In this document: one piece after another, positions 9,682 to 18,125 of the stretch
Numbering within the stretch: the stretch's first letter is position 1
How the letters are laid out: each line of letters opens with the position of its first letter
Source of the DNA: Pseudomonadota bacterium
GTDB lineage: Bacteria; Pseudomonadota; Alphaproteobacteria; UBA2136; UBA6156
Reading direction: 5' to 3'
DNA length: 64,000 nucleotides
Assembly (NCBI GenBank): GCA_016125035.1
Contig: WGMN01000009.1
Location: forward strand, 27,126-91,125
The notes under the pieces: generated by a model
What the model saw: the letters and a program-made list of their open reading frames with translations, nothing else
Told to the model about the DNA's origin: nothing
Databases searched by the model: none
Made by a program: the position numbers and the translations under genes

Positions 9682-10260
9682 ATGCACCCGCACGTGCGCC
9701 AAACTGCCCTCACCGGCATCCTCAACGCCACGGGCAAACCCGGGCATCCCTTCGCTTCACTGGCCGAACTGGCGGCAGCCTTCCAGGATACCAACCTGAC
9801 CCACGAAGCCCGCACCGCCATCGGCCTGTGCCTGCAAAGCCTGATGGACAGCTGTTACCCGCCTTCGCAGGCCTTGCCGCAGGTCGATTACCTCGTCGGC
9901 ATCGGCGGCCCAGGAAAGTTCATCCTCACTTCAGCCCTCAGTGGCCGGAAAAACCCGGAAGCCAAAAATCTCAAGGCTTTCAGCACCTATTCCGAGGAAG
10001 ATTTCCCCACAATCTTCCAACACGTAACCGCCGGGAACACGCAGGACCGCATCATTCTCGCGCTGGAAACTTTCACCACCAGTGCGCATACGCTGCTTTC
10101 CATCGCCGATCATGTGCGCGCCCAAGGCTGCCTGCTTCCCTGCGCCATCACCATCGCGGTGGCATCGGTGGAGATCTCCAGTAAGCTCAAAGAGAACAAC
10201 ATCACGCTGCTGCCGCTTTTCACTCCCGACGAGCTCCTGCCGCAAAAAGCCGCGGCCTAG
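9682..10260 (+). CDS. Hypothetical protein with degenerate phosphoribosyltransferase-like C-terminus
   Basis: 192-aa cytosolic protein, not recognised with confidence. The C-terminal half (RIILALETFTTSAHTLLSIA, then HVRAQG and a hydrophobic strand) has the layout of the PRPP loop and following helix of type I phosphoribosyltransferases such as PyrE, but the acidic pair and glycine of the DDxxTTG loop are not conserved (ETFTTS instead). The middle segment LVGIGGPGKFILTSALSGRK would match the preceding strand-loop. AGAAAAGGA lies 8-10 nt upstream of the ATG at 9682. It is an isolated plus-strand gene among minus-strand housekeeping genes and has its own terminator. The PRTase assignment is inference and could be wrong. 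Confidence 0.55.
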   Translation: MHPHVRQTALTGILNATGKPGHPFASLAELAAAFQDTNLTHEARTAIGLCLQSLMDSCYPPSQALPQVDYLVGIGGPGKFILTSALSGRKNPEAKNLKAFSTYSEEDFPTIFQHVTAGNTQDRIILALETFTTSAHTLLSIADHVRAQGCLLPCAITIAVASVEISSKLKENNITLLPLFTPDELLPQKAAA

Positions 10261-10282
10261 CCGCCCCCGAAACAAGACCAGA

Positions 10283-10306
10283 GCGCGCCCGCACCGGGCG
10301 CGTTTT
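10283..10306 (+). terminator. Terminator after the 9682 gene
   Basis: GCGCGCCCG-cac-CGGGCGCG followed by TTTT, 22 nt past the stop. It also lies between the convergent hda-like gene and this one. Confidence 0.8.
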
Positions 10307-10309
10307 GCG

Positions 10310-10891
10310 TTACCGCCGCTCCAGCACTTTCTTCGCCAACGGCACCGTCACCGCGCGCTTTTCTTCCAAACTCAACGCATCCAGCTTCGCCACCAAGGCC
10401 AGCAACCGCTTGGGGTTCCTGTCGGCCCGCACCATCAGATAATCCACCACCGCACCTGGCAACACCAGCTGCCGCGCATGCGCCCAACGCGCCAGCAGTT
10501 CGCGCAACTCATCGTCTTCGGGCAGGCGCATTTCCACCTGCACACCGGTCAGCAGGCGGCTCTTCAAATCCGGCAGCAAGGCCATCTGCGCCACCGGCAC
10601 GCGGCTGGCCACCACCATGCCGCCCCCCTTGCGCGCGTTAAATTCATGGAACAACAACTCCTGCGCCGCCGGCTCCAAAGTCTCCAGCTCATCCACCACC
10701 AGCAGGCTGGCATCCCGCATCGCCGCCATCACCAGCAAATGGGTCTTGCCGCAGCCTTCAGGGCCATACAACGCCACGCACCCTTGCGCACGGGCCAGCG
10801 CCTCTTCGGCATCCTTCACTCCTTTGGTGCTCAACCAGGCTTCGGCGCCGTAGTCGGCGCCGCGCGGCAGATCCAAAAGCAGTTGGCGCAT
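10310..10891 (-). CDS. hdaA: Hda-like regulatory inactivator of DnaA
   Basis: 193-aa AAA+ protein resembling the DnaA ATPase core without its DNA-binding domain, as in Hda/HdaA, which works with the beta clamp to stimulate ATP hydrolysis by DnaA. The N-terminus MRQLLLDLPR gives a clamp-binding-like QLLLDL motif. Walker A is GPEGCGKTHLLV, Walker B LLVVDELETL, and the sensor region LKSRLLTGVQVEM. The start at 10891 is chosen because it begins with the clamp motif; an in-frame extension to 10969 would run into the upstream gene. A DUF2066 gene 10 bp upstream is the usual alphaproteobacterial arrangement. Confidence 0.85.
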   Translation of the reverse strand: MRQLLLDLPRGADYGAEAWLSTKGVKDAEEALARAQGCVALYGPEGCGKTHLLVMAAMRDASLLVVDELETLEPAAQELLFHEFNARKGGGMVVASRVPVAQMALLPDLKSRLLTGVQVEMRLPEDDELRELLARWAHARQLVLPGAVVDYLMVRADRNPKRLLALVAKLDALSLEEKRAVTVPLAKKVLERR

Positions 10892-10901
10892 CTGCGCGGC
10901 C

Positions 10902-11813
10902 CTACCGGGCGGGGGCCCACGGCGTGGTGGTGGCACCTGCCCCATCGGGGCTACCGGTGGCGGTGGCATACGGCCACATCATCTCGCCCACGCTGGGGTC
11001 GCCGTAGCCACTGGGGGCGGGCAACGCCGGCGGCGGCGCGGCCGGCTCTGCCTTCGGCTGGGCCAGCGCGGGCACTACCACCGCACCTGTGCCTTCCACC
11101 GCCGCATCAACCCCCGCCTCATCCTGCGGCGCCATCACTTCCAAATCGGCACCCTGGCTGGCCATCACCAGGTAGCGCACCTTGGCGCCGCGCAAAGCAC
11201 TCAGTTTACGGAAAACACTATCCTGCACCACCGGGTCACTGTTCGCCACCCGCACCACATAGCGCCGCAGCGGGGGCGGCGGCACCACCATGCTCGCCGA
11301 CACCTCACTGCCCGAAACCACCTCACTGCCCGAGGTCACCCCCACCACGCCCCCAAAGTTGGCACGCAGCATTTTGGCGTCAAAGGTCAAATCGGTGGTC
11401 AGGCTGTAGGTGGGTATCAACGCTTCCTTCACAATCGCGTAACTGGCCACAAATTGCAGCGGATTGCCCACGCTTGCCGCCGCTTTTGCCGCTTTGTCGG
11501 CAGGTATTTCAAGCTCTTGCAACACCTGCGGCAGCGCCTGGCGGGCGGCCTGGTCCAGCGCGGCGTCACGGGCAAACCCGGTGGTCTGCGAAAGGGTCAC
11601 CACCACCCCCTTCACCACAAACGGGTTGGCGGCCACACTCGCGGGCGCGCTGGCACTCACTTCGGTGGCGCCCACCGGCACCGGCGCCACGTCCTCGGCC
11701 TGCACATTGTCGGTAAAGGGCTGCTGCACGGGGCCAAGCCACTGGGCCCAGGCACTCCCGGTCAGGCCGCAACATAGCGCAAAAACATAAAGCCCCCGCA
11801 TAGGGGGCATCAT
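10902..11813 (-). CDS. DUF2066 domain-containing exported protein
   Basis: About 303 aa with a signal peptide (MRGLYVFALCCGLTGSAWAQ; starts at 11801, 11810 and 11813 are all possible). Residues about 60-150 (VVVTLSQTTGFARDAALDQA, then QALPQVLQEL and SLTTDLTFDAKML) follow the DUF2066 pattern of a folded periplasmic domain. The C-terminal third is Pro/Ala-rich and looks disordered. Function unknown; the family is commonly next to hda, as here with a 10-bp gap. A local 15-18 bp duplication encodes the GSEVVSGSEV segment. Confidence 0.7.
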   Translation of the reverse strand: MMPPMRGLYVFALCCGLTGSAWAQWLGPVQQPFTDNVQAEDVAPVPVGATEVSASAPASVAANPFVVKGVVVTLSQTTGFARDAALDQAARQALPQVLQELEIPADKAAKAAASVGNPLQFVASYAIVKEALIPTYSLTTDLTFDAKMLRANFGGVVGVTSGSEVVSGSEVSASMVVPPPPLRRYVVRVANSDPVVQDSVFRKLSALRGAKVRYLVMASQGADLEVMAPQDEAGVDAAVEGTGAVVVPALAQPKAEPAAPPPALPAPSGYGDPSVGEMMWPYATATGSPDGAGATTTPWAPAR

Positions 11814-11838
11814 GCCGTATTCTTGGTAACTTTCAAGC

Positions 11839-12267
11839 CTAAAGCAGTTCTTCCCCAGCAAAGAAGAAGCCAATCTCCCGCGCAGCCGAAGCCGGCGAGT
11901 CGCTGCCGTGCACCGCATTGGCAGAAAGGTCGGCGCAAGGCATGGCAAAATCGCAGCGGATGGTGCCGGCCTCGGCCTTGTTGGGGTTGGTGGCGCCCAT
12001 CAGTTCGCGGTTCTTCAAAATGGCGTTCTCACCTTCCAGCACCAGCGGGTAGCAGGCACCGCTGGTCATAAAGCCCACCAGCTCGCCAAAAAACGGGCGC
12101 TCTTTATGCTCGGCATAAAATTCACCGGCCACCTCTTTGGTAAGATGAACTTTTTTGATCGCAACAACGCGCAAGCCGGCCTGCTCAAAACGGCTGATGA
12201 TCTGCCCGGCAACGTTCTTCTTCACTGCATCGGGCTTAATAATGCTAAGGGTGCGTTCAACCGCCAT
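11839..12267 (-). CDS. ndk: Nucleoside diphosphate kinase
   Basis: 142 aa, the standard Ndk size. It transfers the gamma-phosphate from ATP to NDPs through a phosphohistidine. Conserved features: N-terminal [31 protein letters not shown], and the active-site His in NAVHGSDS. The start is MAVERTL at 12267; a second ATG 9 bp upstream is less typical. Monocistronic by appearance, with about 90 bp to the downstream lipoprotein. Confidence 0.97.
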   Translation of the reverse strand: MAVERTLSIIKPDAVKKNVAGQIISRFEQAGLRVVAIKKVHLTKEVAGEFYAEHKERPFFGELVGFMTSGACYPLVLEGENAILKNRELMGATNPNKAEAGTIRCDFAMPCADLSANAVHGSDSPASAAREIGFFFAGEELL

Positions 12268-12353
12268 GAGGTCCATCCTTCTGTTGGAATAACTGGCCGC
12301 TTATCCCTGAAAGGCCCTCGTTTGTCAACTCTCACCGCGCATCGCGCGCTGGG

Positions 12354-12794
12354 TTACTTCATCGGCAGGTAGGCGTAGTTGTAGCTGCCCCAGGGCCAGG
12401 TGGCCTCGCTTTCGCGCCAGCCCTGGCTGTGCAATTCGTCCATGGTGTCGGTGCCGTAACCCAGCACCACACCGTCTTTGCCCAGCACCACCGGCGTAAA
12501 CAACGCCTGGCTGGCCATAAAGGGGCACGGCGGCAACCCGGTTATATAAAACGCCACCGTCAAATCCGCGGCCTGCGGGTGGGCCAAAGTGGCGTAACGC
12601 ACCGGGTGCCGCAGGTCCTTAATATCACTTATGTGGGTCACGCCGGGTTGCAGCTGGCCCAACGCCTTTTGGTTGGCCATCGCTTGCTGCACGCTGTCAA
12701 AGGGGCACAATTTGGCGGTATCCACCGGCTTGGGCTCGCTGCTGCCACACCCGGCCAGGGCCAGCACCAACGCCAGGGGCAAAAGCGCGCGCAT
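12354..12794 (-). CDS. Predicted lipoprotein
   Basis: 146-aa protein with a signal peptide and lipobox (ALVLALAGCGSS; Cys about residue 16), so it is probably anchored in the envelope. The mature part starts with a Ser/Lys/Pro linker and has a compact domain ending LPMK. I do not recognise the family. The ATG at 12794 starts 2 nt after the stop of the next lipoprotein gene; a TTG at 12800 would give an overlap instead. The pair is almost certainly an operon. Confidence 0.75.
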   Translation of the reverse strand: MRALLPLALVLALAGCGSSEPKPVDTAKLCPFDSVQQAMANQKALGQLQPGVTHISDIKDLRHPVRYATLAHPQAADLTVAFYITGLPPCPFMASQALFTPVVLGKDGVVLGYGTDTMDELHSQGWRESEATWPWGSYNYAYLPMK

Positions 12795-12796
12795 CG

Positions 12797-13228
12797 TCAA
12801 TTCCCCAGCGCCTGGGTGTCCAGCGGCACGCCCTCCAACCGCACGGCGGTGGCGCGCTGCAGGCGTGTAAAAAAGTTGCGGCCGCTGCCCAGCATGCCGC
12901 CATGCTCATCAAACACGATCTCCAGCTTTTTGGGCGCATTCAACACCATGCGCGCGCACGGCGTGCCGCCCACGTCATATTCAATCACATCATACTTGGT
13001 GCCAAAGGGTGCGATCACCCGGTAGGTGCGCGCAGGCTCGCCCAACACTTCCACCACACGGGGCAAGGGCTCGCCCTTGCGCAAGGTCTTCAGGCTGTCG
13101 GCAATGCTCATGCACTGGCCGTCGCTCAAGGTCATGCGTGGGTCCACCTCGGGGCTGCCACCGCAGGCCGCCAACAGCAACGCCACCCCCATCAGGGGCG
13201 CACCATGCAAAAACCAAGCGGTCTTCAT
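12797..13228 (-). CDS. Predicted lipoprotein, paired with the downstream lipoprotein
   Basis: 143 aa with lipobox ALLLAACGGS (Cys about residue 22). The segment LRKGEPLPRVVEVLGEPART resembles the SmpA/OmlA-type start of small envelope domains, where a conserved pattern precedes beta-strands. That resemblance is weak. It sits upstream of and almost touching the second lipoprotein gene. Confidence 0.72.
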   Translation of the reverse strand: MKTAWFLHGAPLMGVALLLAACGGSPEVDPRMTLSDGQCMSIADSLKTLRKGEPLPRVVEVLGEPARTYRVIAPFGTKYDVIEYDVGGTPCARMVLNAPKKLEIVFDEHGGMLGSGRNFFTRLQRATAVRLEGVPLDTQALGN

Positions 13229-13300
13229 GGCACCAGTGTAGCCAAGCCTGCCCTCAAGGCCAGCAACGGCAACAAATCTCCCTCGGGGGGTGTGGCGGCG

Positions 13301-13954
13301 CTACCCCTCGCGGCGCGCGCGCTCTGCGGCCACAATCCGCGCCAACTCGGCCACGGTATGGTCCAGCACGTCATTAATCAGCACCACGTCATAATCCTTA
13401 TAGCTGCTGCCACGCCCATCCGCGCTGCTGCACATGTCCGGGTTCTGGAACACCCAATTCGGGTCATGCAAATGGTCAAGGTCGGCCTCCGCCGCGGCCA
13501 GACGCTTACCGCCTTCCTCGGCCAACTCGGGGTTGCGCTGGGTCAGCCGCTGCACCAGACGCTCGCGGCTGGGCGGCAATATCAAAATCTTGAACAACCG
13601 CTCCGGCAAAGTCTTCTCAAATGCCCGCACCCCATCAATATTAATGTCCGAGATCACATCCTGCCCCTCGGCAAAATGCGCATCCACCACACTCTTCAAC
13701 GTGCCGTAGTAGTTGGTGTGATAACCCGGGTTGTGCTCGTAAAAACCGCCCTCCGCCAACCGCTTTTCAAACTCCTTGTGGGTCAAAAAGTAGTAGTGCA
13801 CGCCGTCCATCTCACCCGGCCTGGGCGTGCGGGTGGTGGCGGTCACAAAACGTGTCACCTGCGGGTCCTGCTCCACCAGCGCATTAATCACAGCATCCTT
13901 GCCGGTGCCGCTGGGCCCGGTCACCGTCATCAGCATCGGGCAGATCTTCTTCAT
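13301..13954 (-). CDS. gmk: Guanylate kinase
   Basis: 217-aa guanylate kinase (GMP + ATP to GDP). The P-loop is GPSGTGKD, with Asp after the Lys where most relatives have Ser. Further motifs are TATTRTPRPGEMDGVHYYF for GMP binding, the HTNYYGTLKSVV lid region and DVISDINIDGVRAF. It overlaps the mltG stop by ATGA (13951-13954), so the two are coupled. gmk after mltG is the common alphaproteobacterial order. The Ser-to-Asp change is in an important loop, but the rest of the protein is well conserved, so activity is likely. Confidence 0.95.
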   Translation of the reverse strand: MKKICPMLMTVTGPSGTGKDAVINALVEQDPQVTRFVTATTRTPRPGEMDGVHYYFLTHKEFEKRLAEGGFYEHNPGYHTNYYGTLKSVVDAHFAEGQDVISDINIDGVRAFEKTLPERLFKILILPPSRERLVQRLTQRNPELAEEGGKRLAAAEADLDHLHDPNWVFQNPDMCSSADGRGSSYKDYDVVLINDVLDHTVAELARIVAAERARREG

Positions 13955-14961
13955 TTCCCCTTACTCTCCTTTTTTGCCGCACGTTTGGCATCGCGCTCGG
14001 CCTTTTCCACCGCACTCCAGTAGGTCTTCACGTTCTTTTCATGCTCGCCGTAGGTGCGGCTAAAGCTGTGGCCGCTCCTGTCCGGCAGGGCCACAAAAAA
14101 CAACGCATCACTCACCGCCGGGTGTGCCGCCGCCTGCAACGCCGCCAACCCCGGGTTGGCAATCGGCGTGGGCGGCAAACCCGCGTACTGGTAGGTGTTG
14201 AAGGGGTTGGCGTCCTGCAAATCCTTGCGTTTAATGTCGCCATCAAACGCGGCGGCACCATAAATCACCGTGGGGTCGCTCTGCAAGCGCATATGCTGGT
14301 TCAGCCTGTTCACAAACACCGCGGCGATCTGCGGCATCTCGCCGTCATTGGCGGCTTCTTTCTGCACAATGCTGGCCATCGTCAGCAAATCCTGCTCGGT
14401 GTTGTAGGGCAGCGTGGTGTCGCGGCCCAGCCAGGCGGCGTCCAGTTCCTTTTGCATGCGCGCCCCCATGGCATCCAGCACGCTCTGACGCGTGGCGCCG
14501 TAGCTAAAGGTGTACGTGTCGGGGAACAACATCCCCTCCTCCGGGCGCTTCACCCCGCCCACCAACGCATCGCTGGCCTGCAAACGCGCCAAAGCCTCCT
14601 TCACCGTCCACCCTTCGGGGATAGTCACCGTGCGGTTGGCGGTGTCGCCAATCGCCAGCTTGTTCACCGCGGTGCGCAAGCTCACCCCCGGCCCAAACAC
14701 ATACTCTCCGGCCTTCAGCGTGTTGGCCAGGCCCATCACCCGCACCGCTACCTTAAACAGGCGCGCATCACCAATCACCCCGGCCTTTTCCAGCTGCGCG
14801 GCAATGGTGGCCGAGCCACTGCCCGGCGCCACCACCACCCGCGCCTCGGCCACCAACGGGCCGGGCTGGGCAATGTAGCTGCCCCACCACGCGGTGCCGG
14901 CCACCACTGCGGCCATCAAACCTATCGCAAGTACCAGCAGGGTTCCCGTCGTCCAACGCAT
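13951..14961 (-). CDS. mltG: Endolytic murein transglycosylase MltG (YceG)
   Basis: 336-aa inner-membrane-anchored enzyme that cleaves nascent peptidoglycan strands. The N-terminal helix (about residues 5-27) is followed by a LysM-like domain (LEKAGVIGDARLFK) and the YceG catalytic domain with PEGWTVKEALARL, LFPDTYTFSYGA, ASIVQKEAAND and MRLQSDPTVIYGA. E. coli MltG has ASIVEKET at the third motif; the position I believe to be the catalytic Glu reads Gln here, with a Glu two residues later. The ATG at 14961 is chosen over a GTG 15 nt upstream. Confidence 0.93.
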   Translation of the reverse strand: MRWTTGTLLVLAIGLMAAVVAGTAWWGSYIAQPGPLVAEARVVVAPGSGSATIAAQLEKAGVIGDARLFKVAVRVMGLANTLKAGEYVFGPGVSLRTAVNKLAIGDTANRTVTIPEGWTVKEALARLQASDALVGGVKRPEEGMLFPDTYTFSYGATRQSVLDAMGARMQKELDAAWLGRDTTLPYNTEQDLLTMASIVQKEAANDGEMPQIAAVFVNRLNQHMRLQSDPTVIYGAAAFDGDIKRKDLQDANPFNTYQYAGLPPTPIANPGLAALQAAAHPAVSDALFFVALPDRSGHSFSRTYGEHEKNVKTYWSAVEKAERDAKRAAKKESKGK

Positions 14962-15005
14962 GGCGCACCCTCGCACGGAGGGCCCGGCCGAATCAAGCGC
15001 ACTGC

Positions 15006-15164
15006 CCGTACCGTAACCCGTAATCCGTGGCCCGTGGCCCGCAGGCGGCCGTGGGTGGGCCGGGAACGAATTATTCTCTAAACTTGCGAAGACTCACTAC
15101 GGGTTACGGGCCACGGGTTACGGGCCACGGGCCACGGGCCACGGATTACGGATTACGAGTTACG
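15006..15164. repeat. Large inverted heptamer array between mltG and fabF
   Basis: The right arm (15100-15164) is nine consecutive heptamers of form GGGTTAC/GGGCCAC/GGATTAC/GAGTTAC. The left arm (15006-15042) has the reverse-complement units (CCGTAAC, CCGTAAT, CCGTGGC). The arms can pair across a spacer of about 57 nt. The right arm encodes the last three residues of FabF and its TAA stop. Confidence 0.9.
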
Positions 15165-16400
15165 AAAAATCAAACTCGCATTGGTCCCGCCAAACCCAAA
15201 GCTGTTCGAGAGCACCGCCCGCAGCCCCTCCACCTTGCGCGCCCCTTCGGGGATAACATCCAGCGCCACATCCTTGGCTTCCACATTCAAGGTCGGCGGC
15301 AGCAACTGGTCGCGCAGCGCCATAATGCTCACCACCGCCTCCAGCGCGCCGGCGGCGCCCAGCAGGTGGCCGGTGGCGCCTTTGGTGGAACTCACCGGCA
15401 CGCCCACGCCAAACAAACCTTCAATCGCTGCCGCTTCCATCTCATCACCCGCAGGCGTGCTGGTGGCGTGGGCGTTAATGTAGCCAATGTCGTTCACGCC
15501 CAGCCCGGCCTCTTCCAGCGCCAGGCGCATCGCCCGCGCACTGCCTTTGCCGTCTGCCAAGGTCATGTGCCCGGCATCTGCGGTCTGGCCAAAGCCTGCC
15601 ACCACCGCCAACGCGCGCGCGCCCCGCGCCGCCGCCACTTCGGCGGCCTCCAGCACCAGCACGGCAGCGCCCTCGCCCATCACAAAACCGTCGCGCGCGG
15701 CGTCAAACGGGCGACTGGCTTTTTCCGGCACATCGTTAAAGCCGGTGCTCAGCGCACGCATCGCCGCAAAGCCGCCCACGCTGGTTGGGGTCACCGCCGC
15801 CTCGGCGCCGCCCACAATCACCATGTCGCACTCGCCCCATTCAATCAGGCGCTTGCCCCAGCCAATGGCATGCGCACTGGTGGCGCAGGCGGAAACCGGG
15901 CACACATTCGGCCCCTTAAAGCCGTAAAGGATGCTCACCTGCCCGGCCAGCATGTTGGGCAGCATGGCGGGGATGAAAAACGGCGAGAGCCGCTTGGGCC
16001 CCTTCTCGCGGATAACCGCATCCGCCTCCTCAATCGCCGGCAACCCGCCAATGCCGGTGCCGATGATCACTCCGGCACGCTCTTTCAAGTCCTCGGGCAA
16101 TTCCTTGCCCAGCAACCCGGCCTGGGCCAGGGCTTCCCGCGTGGCGGCCAACCCCAGCTGAATAAACCTGTCGCAGCGCTTCAAATCCTTCTCGGCCAAA
16201 CCGGTGCTGACGGGGTCAAAACCCTTCACCTCGCCCGCCACCTGGCAGGCGTAGGCACCGGCGTCAAAATGGCTGATGCGGCCAATACCGCTCTTTCCCG
16301 CCACCAAGCCCTGCCACACACTGTTGGCATCATTCCCCACACCGCACAGGGCCCCCAGCCCCGTCACCACCACCTGTCGCTTGGCCTCCGCCATGCTCAA
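15153..16400 (-). CDS. fabF: 3-oxoacyl-[ACP] synthase II (FabF)
   Basis: 415-aa condensing enzyme that elongates acyl-ACP with malonyl-ACP. The Cys-His-His triad is visible: VSACATSAHA (Cys), NAHATSTPAGD (His) and KGATGHLLGAAG (His). The C-terminus FGFGGTNASLIF is conserved up to the last few residues, which together with the stop codon come from a heptamer repeat, so the native end was replaced or extended. It lies 6 bp downstream of acpP, with mltG-gmk after it: the classical fab operon order. Confidence 0.97.
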   Translation of the reverse strand: MSMAEAKRQVVVTGLGALCGVGNDANSVWQGLVAGKSGIGRISHFDAGAYACQVAGEVKGFDPVSTGLAEKDLKRCDRFIQLGLAATREALAQAGLLGKELPEDLKERAGVIIGTGIGGLPAIEEADAVIREKGPKRLSPFFIPAMLPNMLAGQVSILYGFKGPNVCPVSACATSAHAIGWGKRLIEWGECDMVIVGGAEAAVTPTSVGGFAAMRALSTGFNDVPEKASRPFDAARDGFVMGEGAAVLVLEAAEVAAARGARALAVVAGFGQTADAGHMTLADGKGSARAMRLALEEAGLGVNDIGYINAHATSTPAGDEMEAAAIEGLFGVGVPVSSTKGATGHLLGAAGALEAVVSIMALRDQLLPPTLNVEAKDVALDVIPEGARKVEGLRAVLSNSFGFGGTNASLIFRNS

Positions 16401-16406
16401 AGGCCG

Positions 16407-16643
16407 CTACTGAGCGGCCTGCTCCACGTAATCAATCGCCGCCTTCACGGTGGTGATCTTCTCCGCCGCGGCATCCGGGATCTCAATCCCAAACTCATCT
16501 TCCAGCGCCATCACCAGCTGCACGGTGTCCAGGCTGTCGGCGCCCAGGTCGTCCACAAAACTCGCGCTATCAACCACCTTGGCGGCATCCACGCCCAGGT
16601 TTTCGGCCACCAGTTGCTTCACTCGGCTCGCCACATCGCTCAT
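16407..16643 (-). CDS. acpP: Acyl carrier protein
   Basis: 78-aa acidic carrier of fatty-acid intermediates. The phosphopantetheine serine lies in [14 protein letters not shown] (Ser about residue 37), followed by helix [20 protein letters not shown]. The start at 16643 is preferred over the ATG at 16652 because AAGGAG then sits about 10 nt upstream rather than touching the codon. It is immediately upstream of fabF and separated from fabG by the four plus-strand insertions and a dienelactone-hydrolase-like gene. Confidence 0.97.
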   Translation of the reverse strand: MSDVASRVKQLVAENLGVDAAKVVDSASFVDDLGADSLDTVQLVMALEDEFGIEIPDAAAEKITTVKAAIDYVEQAAQ

Positions 16644-16708
16644 CGTCGTCATTCTCCTTCATAAATAAGTTGGCCATGGTTAGCGCAAACCCGGCCTTTA
16701 GGCAAGAC

Positions 16709-16927
16709 AGAGCTGATAGCTTGCAGAGCTGGTAGCCGGTAGGGAGGGGCACAGCGGCAAATCAAAGCTCAGGTCCCCGGGCGGTGGCGGGGTGGAAAAA
16801 TGTTCTTCACATTTTTCCGGGCCCCCGCCCCGATCCGGGGCCGCCCTCCGCCCCCTCCACCTCAAAGATTCCGGCGCAAAGCGCCGTCCCTAACAGCTCT
16901 ATCAGCTCTGCAAGCTAAAAGCTCTTT
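16709..16927. repeat. Inverted repeat element with nested hairpins between acpP and the DLH gene
   Basis: The outer arms are 16709-16742 (AGAGCTGATAGCTTGCAG...) and 16894-16927, its near reverse complement. Inside, GGAAAAATGT-tcttc-ACATTTTTCC (16794-16818) is a perfect 10-bp hairpin, flanked by GC-rich arms (16775-16792 and 16821-16845) that extend the stem. The right outer arm encodes the last four residues and the TGA stop of the dienelactone-hydrolase gene. This accounts for most of the 258-bp gap. Confidence 0.8.
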
Positions 16928-17591
16928 CAAACATCTCCAACGTCCTCTCCCGCGCCAAGCGGGCAGCCTCCGGCTCATAGGTCTTGCCGTCATCGCGGTT
17001 AAAGCCGTGGTCGGCGTCGTAGGCAAACACCGGGCACCCCGGGTCATACTGGCTAAAGGCGGCAATGGTCTTCTCCAGCGGAATATACCTGTCCAGCCGG
17101 GCCAGATGCACCATGCGCGGGCACTCTGGCTGGCCCCAGGCCACAATCTCCCACAGCCAGCCACCGTAGTAGCAACTTGCGGCCACAATGTCTTTAATGT
17201 TCGCCGCCGCCAGATAGCTGCAACTGCCGCCCCAGCAATAGCCAACCACTGCGGTCTTCAGGCCTTCCGCCCGCGCCCAGTCCACACACAACCGCACGGT
17301 CTCAATAATCTGCTCCTTGCTGGTCAACCCAATCAACCGCCGCCCCTCATCCAAGCCATCCTTGTCCTGGCCAAGCACGGTGCCGCCGGCCTTGCCCAGC
17401 GCCCAGCTGAACAAATGCGGCGCCACCGCCACATAGCCTTGCCCGGCATAGTCCGCACATACGCTTTTAATGTGCGGGGTCACGCCAAAGGCCTCATGCA
17501 ACACCACCACGCAGCCGCGCGCCTTGCCCTTGGGTTTTTCCACAAAAGCGCCAACCTCATGGCCGTCCACGGCCTGCAAAACCAAATCCAT
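16902..17591 (-). CDS. Dienelactone hydrolase family protein
   Basis: 229-aa alpha/beta hydrolase of the DLH family. The nucleophile is Cys in VVGYCWGGS, the acid is probably Asp in CPVFAYDADHG and the His is in DADHGFN, matching the Cys-Asp-His triad. The N-terminal VVVLHEAFGV strand is typical. The start at 17591 (MDLVLQAVDG) is chosen over longer readings through a GC-rich leader. Substrate unknown; many family members are general esterases. Its last four codons come from an inverted repeat. Confidence 0.88.
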   Translation of the reverse strand: MDLVLQAVDGHEVGAFVEKPKGKARGCVVVLHEAFGVTPHIKSVCADYAGQGYVAVAPHLFSWALGKAGGTVLGQDKDGLDEGRRLIGLTSKEQIIETVRLCVDWARAEGLKTAVVGYCWGGSCSYLAAANIKDIVAASCYYGGWLWEIVAWGQPECPRMVHLARLDRYIPLEKTIAAFSQYDPGCPVFAYDADHGFNRDDGKTYEPEAARLARERTLEMFERAFSLQS

Positions 17592-17708
17592 GGCGGCAAA
17601 CCTAAGCCCCCCCCTGGGGGTTTGACAACCCCTCCCCCACCCGCTAAACCACCTCCACGCAACACTTGCTCCCATCCGTTCCCCGCCATTGGCAAAGGTT
17701 AACAGCCC

Positions 17709-18005
17709 ATGACCGACAAAATCACCCAACTGCTTCTCAACGCCCTGACTGAACTCACTGGCACCAGCGCCAGTAAATTCGATGAGCAGCCGATGCTCGC
17801 CAACGTTGAAGAGTTCGACACCATCATCCTCGCCGAATTACCGATGACTCTCGACGACGCCCTGGCGGAAAAAGAGGCTGTTCCCACCAACTGGATCGGC
17901 CTGCCGCCCAATCTCTTCCAAGGCTGCGACAAACTCACCGACCTCGCCGCCAGGCTGCGCGCGGAACTGGCCCAATTCCCGGAAGCCCAGCCTCTGTTCA
18001 ACTAA
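17709..18005 (+). CDS. Small hypothetical protein, possibly acyl-carrier-like
   Basis: 98-aa acidic, helical protein starting MTDKITQLLLNALTELTG. The order of elements (amphipathic helix, acidic loop, second helix, LTDLAARLRAEL at the end) resembles an acyl carrier protein but there is no DSL serine, and I would not insist on homology. GGCAAAGG lies upstream of the ATG. It is followed by a terminator and then a second small acidic gene with a nearly identical terminator, so the two may be duplicated cassettes. Position next to the fab genes is suggestive only. Confidence 0.55.
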   Translation: MTDKITQLLLNALTELTGTSASKFDEQPMLANVEEFDTIILAELPMTLDDALAEKEAVPTNWIGLPPNLFQGCDKLTDLAARLRAELAQFPEAQPLFN

Positions 18006-18030
18006 AGCGCCGCCCCGCGCCAAAAACCGA

Positions 18031-18059
18031 GAAAGCCCGGCCACGCGCCGGGCTTTTCC
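18031..18059 (+). terminator. Terminator, copy 1
   Basis: AAAGCCCGGC-cacgc-GCCGGGCTTT followed by TCC. The preceding GAGAAAGC context and the whole hairpin recur at 18419-18447. Confidence 0.85.
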
Positions 18060-18125
18060 TTTTGACCTCCCCCCTCTCTTACAGCTAAATACACCCACGT
18101 AAACCCTCCAGAGCAGGAACACCCC

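Noticed and set aside
15006..15164. CRISPR array
   Set aside because: Units are 7 bp without spacers; no cas genes. The pattern is a short tandem repeat.
17592..17729. Extended start for the dienelactone hydrolase
   Set aside because: The extension is Gly/Trp-rich and has no family support; the ATG at 17591 fits.
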